DNA of 64,000 bases from DAHUXT01 sp036273675 (GCA_036273675.1 DASUHD010000088.1:66560-130559); one strand, 5' to 3'. Positions 34,122 to 42,714 are shown, counted from the first letter of the stretch. Translations and numbers: made by a program. The notes: generated by a model from the letters alone, not told the origin.

Positions 34122-35333
34122 CTACTCGAACGCCTGCATAGCCGCGGCGGGCTTGCGCGCGATCTGGCGTCCCCAGACGGCAGCGTGCTCCGCGCGGAGC
34201 TCATGGTAATAGTCGAGCACCTGATCGGCGATATGCTCCCAGCCAAATTCCCTGGCGCGCTCGCGGGCCGCCACAGCCAGCCGTCTGCGTTCGTTCTCAT
34301 CATCCAGCAGATGACAGACTGCCCAGGCCAACTGCTCGTGATTCTTGGGAGCCACCAGCAGCCCATCCCGCTGATTGCGAATCACCGAGCGGAAGCCGGG
34401 AATATCCGACGCTACGACTGCCCGGCCCGAGGCCATAGCCTCCAGCAAGACGATACCCTGGCTCTCGCCGCCCGTATTCGGCGCGCAGAAGACATCCGCT
34501 GTGGCATAGAGCGATGGGAGCTGTTCCGCCGGGACGCGCCCCAGGAAGATGACATCGCGCCATCCCGCCTGGGCAGCGTACGTCTGGAAGCCAACCCGTT
34601 GCGGCCCATCGCCGCCGATCAGAAAGCGCGTGTTGGGATAGTGCTGGCGGATGATGGGAATCGCGCGCAGCAGATACTTCAGCCCCTTGCGCTGCTCCAG
34701 CCGCCCCAGAAAGACGATGTTGAAGCGATCATCGCCGGATTGTGTGTATTGAGCGAGCGGCGCGACTCCTTCGTTGAAACGCCCCAGATCGACGCCGTTG
34801 GGAATGATGCGATACTCGCCTGGGAAGAAGCGCGAGACGAACTCCGCGGCGGCGGGCGAGACGGCGATGCGCCCATGAATCCGTTTGAAATAGCGGCCCA
34901 GCAATGGCTTGGCGGAATAGTATGCCCAGTCGCTTGTCGAGGTCAGGCTGCGGCGCGCCCACGCATGAAAGGTGCCGACGTAGATCGTGTTGGTGATGCC
35001 CATCAGGTGGAGCATCGTCAGCGGCAGGGCGGAGGCCAGCGGCTCGTGCAGATGGAGCACGTCGAACTCCTGCCGTCGCAGAAGCGAGCGAATACGCCCG
35101 CGCCAATCGGGGGCAACCGCGACGCGCGCAATCGAGCCGTTCACCCGGACGGGCGCCGCCCACCCCAGCTTGTAGACGCCATATTCCACCTGCCGGGCGC
35201 GCGACCCAGTCGCCGGGGTGAGAATGCGCACAGTGTTCCCCCGGCTCCGCAACTCGGCGGCCAGGTGAGCGATGTGGTCCTGCACACCCCCTGGATAGCT
35301 CCAGTCGTAGGGCGAAACGAGTCCAATCTTCAA
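34122..35333 (-). CDS. GT4 glycosyltransferase, PimA-like phosphatidylinositol mannosyltransferase
   Basis: A 403-residue GT-B enzyme. The N-terminus MKIGLVSPYDWSYPGGVQDH, the HLHEPL segment at 95-99 and FLGRLEQRKGL near 208-218 are strikingly like mycobacterial PimA. The retaining-GT EX7E pair is Glu290 and Glu298. PimA transfers mannose from GDP-mannose to the inositol of PI. The start is TTG, with AGGAAG seven bases upstream, and family similarity begins exactly there; an ATG 37 codons further upstream adds unrelated sequence. It lies between the PHP and phosphatidyltransferase genes, and GDP-mannose supply (manC) is 6 kb away. Confidence 0.87.
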   Translation of the reverse strand: MKIGLVSPYDWSYPGGVQDHIAHLAAELRSRGNTVRILTPATGSRARQVEYGVYKLGWAAPVRVNGSIARVAVAPDWRGRIRSLLRRQEFDVLHLHEPLASALPLTMLHLMGITNTIYVGTFHAWARRSLTSTSDWAYYSAKPLLGRYFKRIHGRIAVSPAAAEFVSRFFPGEYRIIPNGVDLGRFNEGVAPLAQYTQSGDDRFNIVFLGRLEQRKGLKYLLRAIPIIRQHYPNTRFLIGGDGPQRVGFQTYAAQAGWRDVIFLGRVPAEQLPSLYATADVFCAPNTGGESQGIVLLEAMASGRAVVASDIPGFRSVIRNQRDGLLVAPKNHEQLAWAVCHLLDDENERRRLAVAARERAREFGWEHIADQVLDYYHELRAEHAAVWGRQIARKPAAAMQAFE

Positions 35334-35476
35334 CGCGTGCCTTCCTGTCGGTCCAGTCCATAAAACCGGTTCTGCTCTTCGCTCGCCAGGTCGTGTCACG
35401 TCCGGTTCACATCCGATATTGCCAGCTGAGCCGCCAGCCTGCATGGCTACGATTCAGTTCCTCGTTTTGGTAGCAA

Positions 35477-36400
35477 TTAACGCACCACACTGGCGGATGG
35501 GCGCATGCGAGTACTCCGTTCGAGGGCGAATCCGCCGATGCGCGCGATGGCCGTGCGCCGTGGCTCCGTCTGCTCGAAGGTTGCCCCTCCGCCATACACC
35601 ATCCGGTGCGAGACGAATGCGACATACTCCCGCGCCTGCCAGAAGCGCCCCTGTGGCGCGGTCTGACGCAGTTCTACCGCACGCCGGAAGTCTGCGGCGG
35701 TATGTCCTGGAAAGATCGTGCGCGCGCAGCCGACCGCCGTCGTTGTGTGCGCATCGCTACTACCCGTCTCTGCCCAATGATATACCGTCCGCGCAAGTGT
35801 CATGGCGATACGCGATGAGCCGATGCCAGCGAAGCTGCCGTTGAGTGTCTCGATGCCATCGGGATGTACCTCTGGCTGGCGCAGCAGACGATTCATCACC
35901 TTGCGCTGGACGCTGTGACGGAAGACGCGATTGAAGGGATGAGCGATGATAGCAAGGCCGCCCTGCGCATGCACCAGCTCGATGCTGCGCTCGATGCTCA
36001 GGTCAGGTGGGACGGCTTTTTCCAGGAAGAGCGCGAGCATATGCCCCTCGCGCGTGCTGATCTCCTCGCCGACGATCACCTCGAAGGGATACTTGCGGCG
36101 GGCGGCCAGATCGCGCGCGTAGAGCGCTCCCTCGATGGTGTCGTGGTCGGTGATGGCGATCACGTCGAGTGGGGTATACGTTTCGACGAAGCGCAGCACC
36201 TCTTCGACTGATCCGGCGCCGTCACTGTAGTTGGTATGCATATGCACATCGGCCAAGCTCTCGCCCGCACGGCGCTCTGGCGAAACGTCAACGAACTCGT
36301 CGCGCTCATAGGTCGCTACCACGGTTTCTTCGTACATATCCTCGCGCTCGGGATCATTCAATGAGTTGCTGATACGTTCGTTACTTGAGTCGCTCTTCAT
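35477..36400 (-). CDS. PHP-domain phosphoesterase
   Basis: A 307-residue PHP protein. Metal ligands are visible as DVHMHTNYSDG (His53, His55, Asp60), ITDHDTIEG (Asp85, His86), GEEIST with Glu112/113, GHMLALF (His120), HPFN and SSDAHT. An acidic N-terminal extension of about 45 residues precedes the domain. PHP enzymes hydrolyse phosphomonoesters or nucleotides. Its place inside the PI-type cluster suggests it could remove a phosphate from an inositol lipid or from inositol phosphate. The specific reaction is speculation. Upstream of the chosen ATG there is only a weak AGAAAGA. Confidence 0.83.
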   Translation of the reverse strand: MKSDSSNERISNSLNDPEREDMYEETVVATYERDEFVDVSPERRAGESLADVHMHTNYSDGAGSVEEVLRFVETYTPLDVIAITDHDTIEGALYARDLAARRKYPFEVIVGEEISTREGHMLALFLEKAVPPDLSIERSIELVHAQGGLAIIAHPFNRVFRHSVQRKVMNRLLRQPEVHPDGIETLNGSFAGIGSSRIAMTLARTVYHWAETGSSDAHTTTAVGCARTIFPGHTAADFRRAVELRQTAPQGRFWQAREYVAFVSHRMVYGGGATFEQTEPRRTAIARIGGFALERSTRMRPSASVVR

Positions 36401-36455
36401 GACTAGAATCTTTCTCTGCGTCCCCGCTCCGCGCAGCCCACGCTGTGCGTGGTCA

Positions 36456-37472
36456 TCATGCAGATGGGACGGCTGTTGATCTCGCTGACTGATTATTCGC
36501 TGTTGCGGGCGCCACACGCGCGGCGACCCGCTGTTGTTCGATGGCCTCTTGCGTATCACCCGTATCCTCGGTGTCCCAGATGAGCGCCAGCGTCGAAACC
36601 CACTGCTCTGGATACATGGTGATGAGCCGCTCGAGCTGCTCGACATACTTGCCTACCGCCCGCGCGGTAGCTTCTTCGGAACGGGCGCGTGTGGCCGCGT
36701 TGCCATCGCCTTCCGAGTCCTTCGGTTCTGGCTGGATATCCAGCGGAATGACGACTCCATGGGACCGTCCTCGGCCCAGCCGCCAGGAGAATGAGCCAAC
36801 AATGGGCGCCCCTGTCTTGAGCGCCAGCGCGAATGGCGACGTTGGCAGACGCGCTGGCTCGCCAAAGAAGGGTACTTCGATACTCGACCCGATAATGTAG
36901 CGGTCGGCGGCAACCACCACCAGTTCGTTGCGCTTGAGCGCCTTCATCATCTCACGGAGCGTCTCGCGACTATCCGCCGGGAAGAGCCGCAAGTTGAAGT
37001 GCTCGCGCGTTTTGCAGACCCACTGATAGAGCGCTTCTGGTTGCATTCGCTCTGCCGGGGTGGTCATGCGGTAGCCGATGGCTCCTAGTCGGGATACGCC
37101 ATACTCGAAGTTGCCAAAATGGGCGCTGACGACGATGAGTCCGTTCCCGCGCTCGATGGCCTCGGTGATGAGTTCTTCGCCCTCGGTCGTCCATCCCGCC
37201 AGCACCTCTTTCTCGCTGAGATGCGGGCCGCGCAGGAAGTCGAGATAATTGAGGATCATATGCTCGAAGACACCGCGTGTGGCGCGATGCAGAGCAACCG
37301 GATCGCTGACGAGCCTCGGCACGTGGCGCAAGTTGCGCTCGACCCGGCGCCGCAGTTGCCCATTAAATGCCCAGATCAACATGCCTATGAAGCGGGCGCC
37401 AGGATAGGCCAGCCACATTGGGACGAATGGGACGATAGCTTCCGCCAGACGGAAGGCGCGCAGTTTAGTCAT
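36456..37472 (-). CDS. Lysophospholipid acyltransferase (LpxL/PatA-like), second of a pair
   Basis: A 338-residue acyltransferase of the HtrB/LpxL family (PF03279). The catalytic HX4E motif is His118 to Glu123 in SAHFGNFEY, followed by a DRYIIGSSIEVPFFGEPARLP substrate-loop region. The start overlaps the stop of the upstream acyltransferase by eight bases, so the two are translationally coupled. In Mycobacterium a homologous enzyme (PatA) acylates the mannose of PIM. Here, next to a PimA-like gene, acylation of a mannolipid is likely. Confidence 0.87.
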   Translation of the reverse strand: MTKLRAFRLAEAIVPFVPMWLAYPGARFIGMLIWAFNGQLRRRVERNLRHVPRLVSDPVALHRATRGVFEHMILNYLDFLRGPHLSEKEVLAGWTTEGEELITEAIERGNGLIVVSAHFGNFEYGVSRLGAIGYRMTTPAERMQPEALYQWVCKTREHFNLRLFPADSRETLREMMKALKRNELVVVAADRYIIGSSIEVPFFGEPARLPTSPFALALKTGAPIVGSFSWRLGRGRSHGVVIPLDIQPEPKDSEGDGNAATRARSEEATARAVGKYVEQLERLITMYPEQWVSTLALIWDTEDTGDTQEAIEQQRVAARVAPATANNQSARSTAVPSA

Positions 37473-38487
37473 TGGCGCGCTCTCCTGCCACCAGACTGGC
37501 TGCCGCTTCTGCCACTTCTGCCGCTTCTGCCGCTTCTGCCGCTTCTGCCGCTTCTGCCGTTGCTGGCGCGTGTGACTCAGATGTGGCGCTAGTCAGTGCG
37601 GGCGCGTCGTCCTGAGGCCAGAATTGGCGGAACATTTCCCATTGGTCGGGGTATTGCCGGATGATTTCCTCCATCGCGTCGAACATCTGCTGCGTCAACC
37701 CAATGGTATCGGCTCGCTTGTCGCCGGTAGGCCGTGGGAAGATGGGAGGCATTGCTCCTAAGTAATACGTTTCAGAATAGTTTTTGTCGTAACGGCAGTA
37801 GCCCGGAAGAATCGTCGCGCCCGATTTGAGGGCAAGCTGCGCGATGCCACCAGGAACATAACAGGTCTTGCCAAAGAAGGTGACCGGCACGCCCTGGTCT
37901 GGCGCCACGGGCTTATCAACCGCCACAGCCACCACCTGATTCTCTTGCAGCGCGCGTAAGATGCGGCGCGGCGTCTTCTCGATGCGGATAAGGTCCAGGC
38001 CGAATTTGCCCCGCTGCTCCATCACCAGTTTATCCATGCGCGGGTCGTCAAACGACTCGACGATGACCGCGATGGGAACGTGGCTGCGCACCATCACGGC
38101 GGCGACATCCCACGCGCCGAAGTGAAACGAGACGAGGATGACGCCTTTGCCAGGGGCGAGCGCCTGATCGATATAGCTGAAGGCTCCGGGCGGCGGGGTG
38201 ACATCTTTCATGCGCGCCAGCAGCTCATCGAGGGTCGCGTTGGGGAGATAGAAGAAGTCTGAAATATAGCGTCCGTAGTTGCGCCATGAGTCCCGCGCCA
38301 ACCGTTTTGCGCGCGGATCGTTCTCGGACACACCCAGCACGTGCGCCATATTGGAAATGGTTGCACGCCGCTTGGCGGCCCAGGCATAGTAGACCAGCAC
38401 CGTGATTGGCCCGCCGAGGGCGAGCCGTACCGGGCGGGGTACGCGGCCAGCGAGCCAGCTTGCGAAACGGGTGAGATAGTAAACCAA
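37465..38487 (-). CDS. Lysophospholipid acyltransferase (LpxL/PatA-like), first of a pair
   Basis: A 340-residue paralogue of the downstream enzyme. The catalytic motif is HX4D (His122, Asp127) in SFHFGAWD; VDKPVAPDQGVPVTFFGKT is the matching substrate loop. The C-terminus carries about seven Glu-Ala-Ala units encoded by a 9-bp repeat. Two acyltransferases in tandem could add two acyl chains to one glycolipid. The downstream gene overlaps the 3' end by eight bases. Confidence 0.87.
   Translation of the reverse strand: MVYYLTRFASWLAGRVPRPVRLALGGPITVLVYYAWAAKRRATISNMAHVLGVSENDPRAKRLARDSWRNYGRYISDFFYLPNATLDELLARMKDVTPPPGAFSYIDQALAPGKGVILVSFHFGAWDVAAVMVRSHVPIAVIVESFDDPRMDKLVMEQRGKFGLDLIRIEKTPRRILRALQENQVVAVAVDKPVAPDQGVPVTFFGKTCYVPGGIAQLALKSGATILPGYCRYDKNYSETYYLGAMPPIFPRPTGDKRADTIGLTQQMFDAMEEIIRQYPDQWEMFRQFWPQDDAPALTSATSESHAPATAEAAEAAEAAEAAEVAEAAASLVAGERAND
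37498..37562. repeat. 9-bp tandem repeat at the acyltransferase 3' end
   Basis: About seven copies of GCCGCTTCT encode a Glu-Ala-Ala tail on the minus strand. The repeat is in frame, and its end abuts the region overlapping the next gene. Confidence 0.8.
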
Positions 38488-38710
38488 AGGCTCGCTCCTA
38501 GCGATGCATCTTCAGCAGGCGGAGCAGCGAAGAACGGGAAAACGATGGGACAGGCTGCGTATGCTCCCCCCGGCCAGCCCGGAACGCGTGGCGCCAGGAC
38601 TGTCGGGGAGAGAGTAACAGGTGTTGCATGAACAGCGCAACACGTCTACGAGAAATGGATGGATACGGCATTGCGAACACTGGGCGAGCGGCTACGCCCG
38701 CCCTGAGATT

Positions 38711-38730
38711 ACCCGTGGCCTTTGGGCCAC
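38711..38730 (-). terminator. Hairpin after ino1
   Basis: CCGTGGCC and GGCCACGG pair around a four-base loop about 28 bases beyond the ino1 stop. There is no T-run; it could attenuate rather than end transcription into the acyltransferase genes. Confidence 0.45.
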
Positions 38731-38757
38731 GGCGCGCCACCCTGCAAACTCGTCGTG

Positions 38758-39933
38758 CTAATTGGCTTCAGGCATATCCTGTACGGCGACGGGCGTCTCG
38801 CTGTGGCCGTTGGCTGTGGCGCGTGCCTTCGCCTCGGTGGCGGAGGACGCGTCCTGCGCGAACTCGGTGATGAACTCCTCGGTCATCAGGCGGGCCTGCT
38901 CGTCGGTATACTGGATAGCCGGTGACTTCATGAAATAGGCCGACGGACCAAGCAGCGCGCCGCCGATGCCCGCGTCCTTCGCCAGCTTGGCGCAGCGCAC
39001 CGCATCGATGACGACGCCAGCCGAATTCGGCGAATCCCACACCTCAAGCTTCAATTCAACGTTGAGCGGCACATCGCCAAAGGTGCGCCCCTCCAGGCGG
39101 ATGTAGGCCCACTTGCGGTCGCTCAGCCAGGCCACATAGTCGCTGGGGCCGATGTGGACGTTGTCGGCGCCAATGTCGTAGTCGAGCTGGCTCGTGACGG
39201 CGTTCGTCTTGGAAATCTTCTTGGATTCGAGGCGCTCGCGCTCGAGCATGTTGTAGAAGTCGGTATTGCCGCCGACGTTGAGCTGCATCGTGCGCTCCAG
39301 CTTGACACCACGCTCGCGGAAGAGGCGGGCGAGCGTGCGGTGGACGATGGTGGCGCCAACCTGGCTCTTGATGTCATCGCCGACGATGGGCAGTTTCACT
39401 TCTTCGAAGCGCTCGCGCCAGTATTGCTCGCGGCCGATGAAGACCGGGATGCAGTTGACGAAGCCACAGCCTGCCTGAAGGATCTGCTCCACATACCACT
39501 TGGTGGCCGTCTCACTGCCAACAGGCAGATAATTGATGACGACATCGGTGCCGGTATCCTGAAGCAGCTTAACGATGTCGGTCGTCTTGCCGGGCGCTTT
39601 GGTGATGACCTGCGAGAGGTATTTGCCCAACCCGTCATGGGTCATGCCGCGCTCGACCTTGACACCCTTCGTCGGGACGCTAGAGAACTTGTAGGTGTTA
39701 TTCTGCCCCGAGAAGATCGCCTCGCTCAGGTCTTTGCCGACCTTGTCCGCGTCGATGTCAATCGCGGCGGAGAATTCGATGTCACTGATGTGATAGCCGC
39801 CAAGGTTGACGTGCATCAGTCCAGGAATGAAATCGTCATCGGCGGCGTTCCGGTAATATTCGACGCCCTGCACGAGTGACGATGCGCAGTTGCCCACGCC
39901 AATGATGCCAACGCGCACTTTCTTCTTGCCCAA
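38758..39933 (-). CDS. ino1: Inositol-3-phosphate synthase
   Basis: A 391-residue NAD-dependent synthase that converts glucose-6-phosphate to inositol-3-phosphate. The N-terminal Rossmann loop GIIGVGNCASSLVQG, then NYLPVGSETATKWYVEQ and VGDDIKSQVGATIVHR, followed by QLNVGGNTDFYNM, are typical of the short actinobacterial/archaeal type. The start is TTG, nine bases after a perfect AGGAGG; an out-of-frame ATG sits one base after that Shine-Dalgarno. The C-terminal 35 residues are Ala/Thr/Glu-rich. It follows an ArsR-like regulator by about 105 bp and heads the PI-type cluster. Confidence 0.95.
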   Translation of the reverse strand: MGKKKVRVGIIGVGNCASSLVQGVEYYRNAADDDFIPGLMHVNLGGYHISDIEFSAAIDIDADKVGKDLSEAIFSGQNNTYKFSSVPTKGVKVERGMTHDGLGKYLSQVITKAPGKTTDIVKLLQDTGTDVVINYLPVGSETATKWYVEQILQAGCGFVNCIPVFIGREQYWRERFEEVKLPIVGDDIKSQVGATIVHRTLARLFRERGVKLERTMQLNVGGNTDFYNMLERERLESKKISKTNAVTSQLDYDIGADNVHIGPSDYVAWLSDRKWAYIRLEGRTFGDVPLNVELKLEVWDSPNSAGVVIDAVRCAKLAKDAGIGGALLGPSAYFMKSPAIQYTDEQARLMTEEFITEFAQDASSATEAKARATANGHSETPVAVQDMPEAN

Positions 39934-40040
39934 GTTGCCATGCCTCCTGAAATACCGATCATCTGTGCAAACTGCTGCCATCGCGCCCGGAGCATACCCG
40001 GAGCATGCCCTAACGGCACGAAGGCGGAACCCCCACTGTG

Positions 40041-40475
40041 TTAGAACTGTTGCGCGGGCTTGGCTCCTGTTGGCTTGCCCGCTGCCGTGCCAGGTGTATT
40101 GGCCGCCTCTGCCTCGCCGACAGGCGCGGCCACCGTTGCTGGCGACGCCTCCACAGCCGGAGCGGCGGGAGCGCCACGAATGACATCACCAAGCTGACGC
40201 AGACTCTGCTGACAGCGCGCGGCATCGAGCGAGCAATAGACCTGTCGTCCCTGCCGCCGTGTCCGCACCAAACCGTTGCGCCGGAGAATCGCCAGATGCC
40301 ACGAGACGAGCGGCTGACTAATCAGCAACTGCTGCGTCAGGTCGGTGACGTTCACCTCCTGGCTGTTGGCGAGAATACGCACGATGTTCAGACGCACTTT
40401 ATCGGCTAGCGCGCGCGTCAGCTTTTCAAGTTCGATGTAGTCTTGCCAGCCGGTGGGTGTGCCAGTCTGCGTCAT
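40041..40475 (-). CDS. ArsR-type regulator upstream of ino1
   Basis: A 144-residue protein. A winged helix at about residues 18-95 has the recognition region VTDLTQQLLISQPLVSWHLAILRRNG, then a basic wing (RTRRQGRQVYCSL). The last 45 residues are Ala/Pro/Glu-rich and probably disordered. Two Cys lie near the wing, but there is no classical metal-binding CVC motif. GGAG lies just before the ATG. Three phased TATATAG repeats cover its promoter, so autoregulation and control of ino1 are likely. Confidence 0.83.
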   Translation of the reverse strand: MTQTGTPTGWQDYIELEKLTRALADKVRLNIVRILANSQEVNVTDLTQQLLISQPLVSWHLAILRRNGLVRTRRQGRQVYCSLDAARCQQSLRQLGDVIRGAPAAPAVEASPATVAAPVGEAEAANTPGTAAGKPTGAKPAQQF

Positions 40476-40556
40476 TCGCTCCGCCTTCAGCCGACGCGGA
40501 GGAGCACGTATCCGCACGACACTGTGCTGAACTCCCGCCAAATACATCAAGGCTCA

Positions 40557-40593
40557 CTATATAAGCAAAGCCTATATAAAGGATCGCTATATA
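40557..40593 (-). promoter_or_regulatory. Three 15-bp-phased TATATAG direct repeats, candidate operator
   Basis: On the minus strand TATATAG occurs at 40593-40587, 40578-40572 and 40563-40557, exactly 15 bases apart, overlapping the -10 and transcription start of the ArsR-ino1 promoter. Confidence 0.7.
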
Positions 40594-40620
40594 TGTACCT
40601 GAGACCGCTGCGCTTGTCAA
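40592..40620 (-). promoter_or_regulatory. Sigma-70 promoter of the ArsR-ino1 unit
   Basis: A consensus TTGACA at 40620-40615 and TACATA at 40597-40592 are separated by 17 bases on the minus strand, about 115 bases ahead of the regulator's ATG. Confidence 0.75.
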
Positions 40621-40850
40621 GAGGTTATTTTCTCAACATCGCTCGATTATCTCTCTGCGGAACCCCGCCGTTCGGGGAGTGGCGCGCCTGCCGGAATGGC
40701 GGGTGCGTGTGCGCGGGCGCGGCGTCTACACTGCTAGCGGGAGCTTGATAGCCCGCCAGAACTGTGATGAGGATGTGAGAACAGGCCCATGTCTCCGATC
40801 CCTCCGCTCTTTTGGGAGGAAGAGAACAAGGGCCAACATTGGAGCGTGAT

Positions 40851-41354
40851 ATGCGGGGATTCTACTGGCTGATCGAGGATGCGCTGGCGGGCTGCGCCCG
40901 GCCCGGTGGCAGTGGCGCACGACGCACGGGCGCGCTAGAGACTGAGGGCGAGCTGGCGGCGTTGGATGCTGATCTCGCCTGGCTGCGCGAGCAGGGCATC
41001 GGCGCGGTGCTCTCGCTGACGGAGACGCCGCTGGACGCCGCCGCGCTCGAACGCTACGAGCTGGAGTCGCTCCACGTGCCGATAGACGATATGACCGCGC
41101 CAGTCCCCGAACAGTTTGACAGCGCGCTCCGTTTCATCGATTGGCAGCGCGTGCGTGGTCAGCGTGTGGTTGTGCATTGCAAGATGGGCCAGGGGCGCAC
41201 CGGTGTCATACTGGCGGCGTATCTCGTGCGCTTGGGCGTAACCCCCGCGCAGGCGCTGGCACGCGTGCGGGCGGTCTGCCCTGGCGCGGTGGAAAACCGC
41301 GAGCAGGAGCATGCGCTCGACGCCTTCGCCTCCCGCCGCGACTGGATCATCTGA
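40851..41354 (+). CDS. Dual-specificity/tyrosine phosphatase-like protein
   Basis: A 167-residue cysteine phosphatase. The P-loop is HCKMGQGRTG with Cys110 and Arg116; Asp79 or Asp80 in PIDDMTAP is placed to be the general acid. GGAG lies before the chosen ATG. Relatives dephosphorylate proteins, RNA or phosphoinositides. It is divergent from the ArsR-ino1 promoter and 145 bp ahead of manC, so a role in the inositol lipid pathway, for instance phosphate removal from PI-phosphate, is worth testing. Confidence 0.85.
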   Translation: MRGFYWLIEDALAGCARPGGSGARRTGALETEGELAALDADLAWLREQGIGAVLSLTETPLDAAALERYELESLHVPIDDMTAPVPEQFDSALRFIDWQRVRGQRVVVHCKMGQGRTGVILAAYLVRLGVTPAQALARVRAVCPGAVENREQEHALDAFASRRDWII

Positions 41355-41498
41355 GACCGTCACAACGAATCCATAAACAATCTACTTCTCCTTGTACCGG
41401 CTCGCAATATCGGATAACATAGCAGCACGCGCAATGTAAAGACGTGATGTAGAGCATCATGCTCCGATATATTCCAGGAAGTTGAGAAGCAGAGACCG

Positions 41499-42593
41499 AT
41501 GTATGCATCCATTCTGGCTGGCGGCAGCGGGACGCGCCTCTGGCCTCTGAGCACCCCGGAAACCCCCAAACAGTTTCTCCGCCTGATGAGCGACCGCACC
41601 ATGCTGCAAGAGACCGTCGAGCGGGTCGCGCCGTTCGTCACCTCCGACGAATTGTATGTGGTCACCTTCGCGCAGTATCGCGAATCGGTGGCCGAACAAC
41701 TGCCCGCGCTGCCAGCCGACCACATCCTCGCGGAGCCGCTGGGGCGCGGGACCGCCGCCTCGATAGGCCTCGCCGCCACCCTGATCGCCGCCCGCGAACC
41801 GACCGCCGTCATGGGGTCATTTCATGCCGACGCGGCAATCGCCGATGTCGAGGGATTCCGGCGGGCGCTGGCCTTCGCCGAGCAGGTGGCGCGCGAGGGC
41901 TATCTAGTGACGCTGGGCATCACGCCAACCTATGCCGAGACGGGCTACGGCTACATCCAGGCGGGCCAGCCGCTCATGACATCGGGTGACTTGGCGGCGT
42001 ATACAGTGAGCCGCTTCGTCGAGAAGCCCAAGCGCGAACTGGCCGAGGAGTATCTGCGTGCGGGCCACTATAGCTGGAATTCCGGCATCTTCGTCTGGCG
42101 TGTTGACCGCATTCTCGACGAGATGCGCAGGCATGTGCCTCAGATCGCCGACGTGCTCGATGAGATCGGCGCCGCCGCCCGACAGACCGGCGGACGCATG
42201 ACGGCGGAGGTCGAGCGGGTGATGGAGCGGGCGTGGCAGCGGCTGACCGACAACGTGACAATTGACTATGGCATCATGGAGCGCGCCGACCGTATCGCGG
42301 TCATACCCATTTCGGTCGGTTGGAACGATGTGGGGAGCTGGGCGCAGGTCGCGACACTGCATCCCTGCGACGATGCGGGCAATACCCTCGTCGGCATCAG
42401 CGCGGAGCAGCACCTGAACGTGCGCACAGGCGATACGCTGGTCTTCAGCACAACCGGGCGCCGTGTCGCGACGGCGGGCGTCGATGGGCTGGTGATCGTC
42501 GATACGCCGGAGGGCGTGCTGGTCTGTTCCAAGGAGCACGCGCAACTGGTGAAAGAGCTGGCCGAGCAAGCTAAACAGCGGCAAAATGGCTAG
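41499..42593 (+). CDS. manC: Mannose-1-phosphate guanylyltransferase
   Basis: A 364-residue nucleotidyltransferase making GDP-mannose from mannose-1-phosphate and GTP. It shows the signature LAGGSGTRLWPLSTPETPKQF near the N-terminus, then FHADAAI (in place of PADH/PSDH), GYGYIQAG, VEKP and WNSGIF in family order, and a C-terminal beta-helix-like tail. The phosphomannose isomerase domain of longer ManC/AlgA proteins is absent. GDP-mannose is the donor expected for the PimA-like enzyme at 34-35 kb. Confidence 0.93.
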   Translation: MYASILAGGSGTRLWPLSTPETPKQFLRLMSDRTMLQETVERVAPFVTSDELYVVTFAQYRESVAEQLPALPADHILAEPLGRGTAASIGLAATLIAAREPTAVMGSFHADAAIADVEGFRRALAFAEQVAREGYLVTLGITPTYAETGYGYIQAGQPLMTSGDLAAYTVSRFVEKPKRELAEEYLRAGHYSWNSGIFVWRVDRILDEMRRHVPQIADVLDEIGAAARQTGGRMTAEVERVMERAWQRLTDNVTIDYGIMERADRIAVIPISVGWNDVGSWAQVATLHPCDDAGNTLVGISAEQHLNVRTGDTLVFSTTGRRVATAGVDGLVIVDTPEGVLVCSKEHAQLVKELAEQAKQRQNG

Positions 42594-42673
42594 TGCAAGT
42601 GGCTTGTGTCAACGCATGGGATTTCTGTCTCATTTTGTCAGGTTCTCATGAGCCACTACTTCGTACAACATGC

Positions 42674-42679
42674 TATACT
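42674..42679 (+). promoter_or_regulatory. Extended -10 candidate before the DUF4388 gene
   Basis: TGCTATACT matches TGN followed by a TATAAT-like hexamer. No good -35 is seen. It lies about 36 bases before the palindrome at 42715. Confidence 0.4.
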
Positions 42680-42714
42680 GATGAGGCATTGGCGGCGACA
42701 TCTGATAACATAGG

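Noticed and set aside
33963..35363. A 466-codon open frame on the plus strand opposite the PimA-like gene
   Set aside because: Composition is typical of antisense frames, and the minus strand carries a clear GT4 enzyme.
39816..39943. ATG-started frame directly after the strong Shine-Dalgarno upstream of ino1
   Set aside because: The ATG is only one base from AGGAGG and the frame encodes an Arg/Ser/Thr-rich short peptide; the TTG nine bases away opens the inositol-3-phosphate synthase frame.
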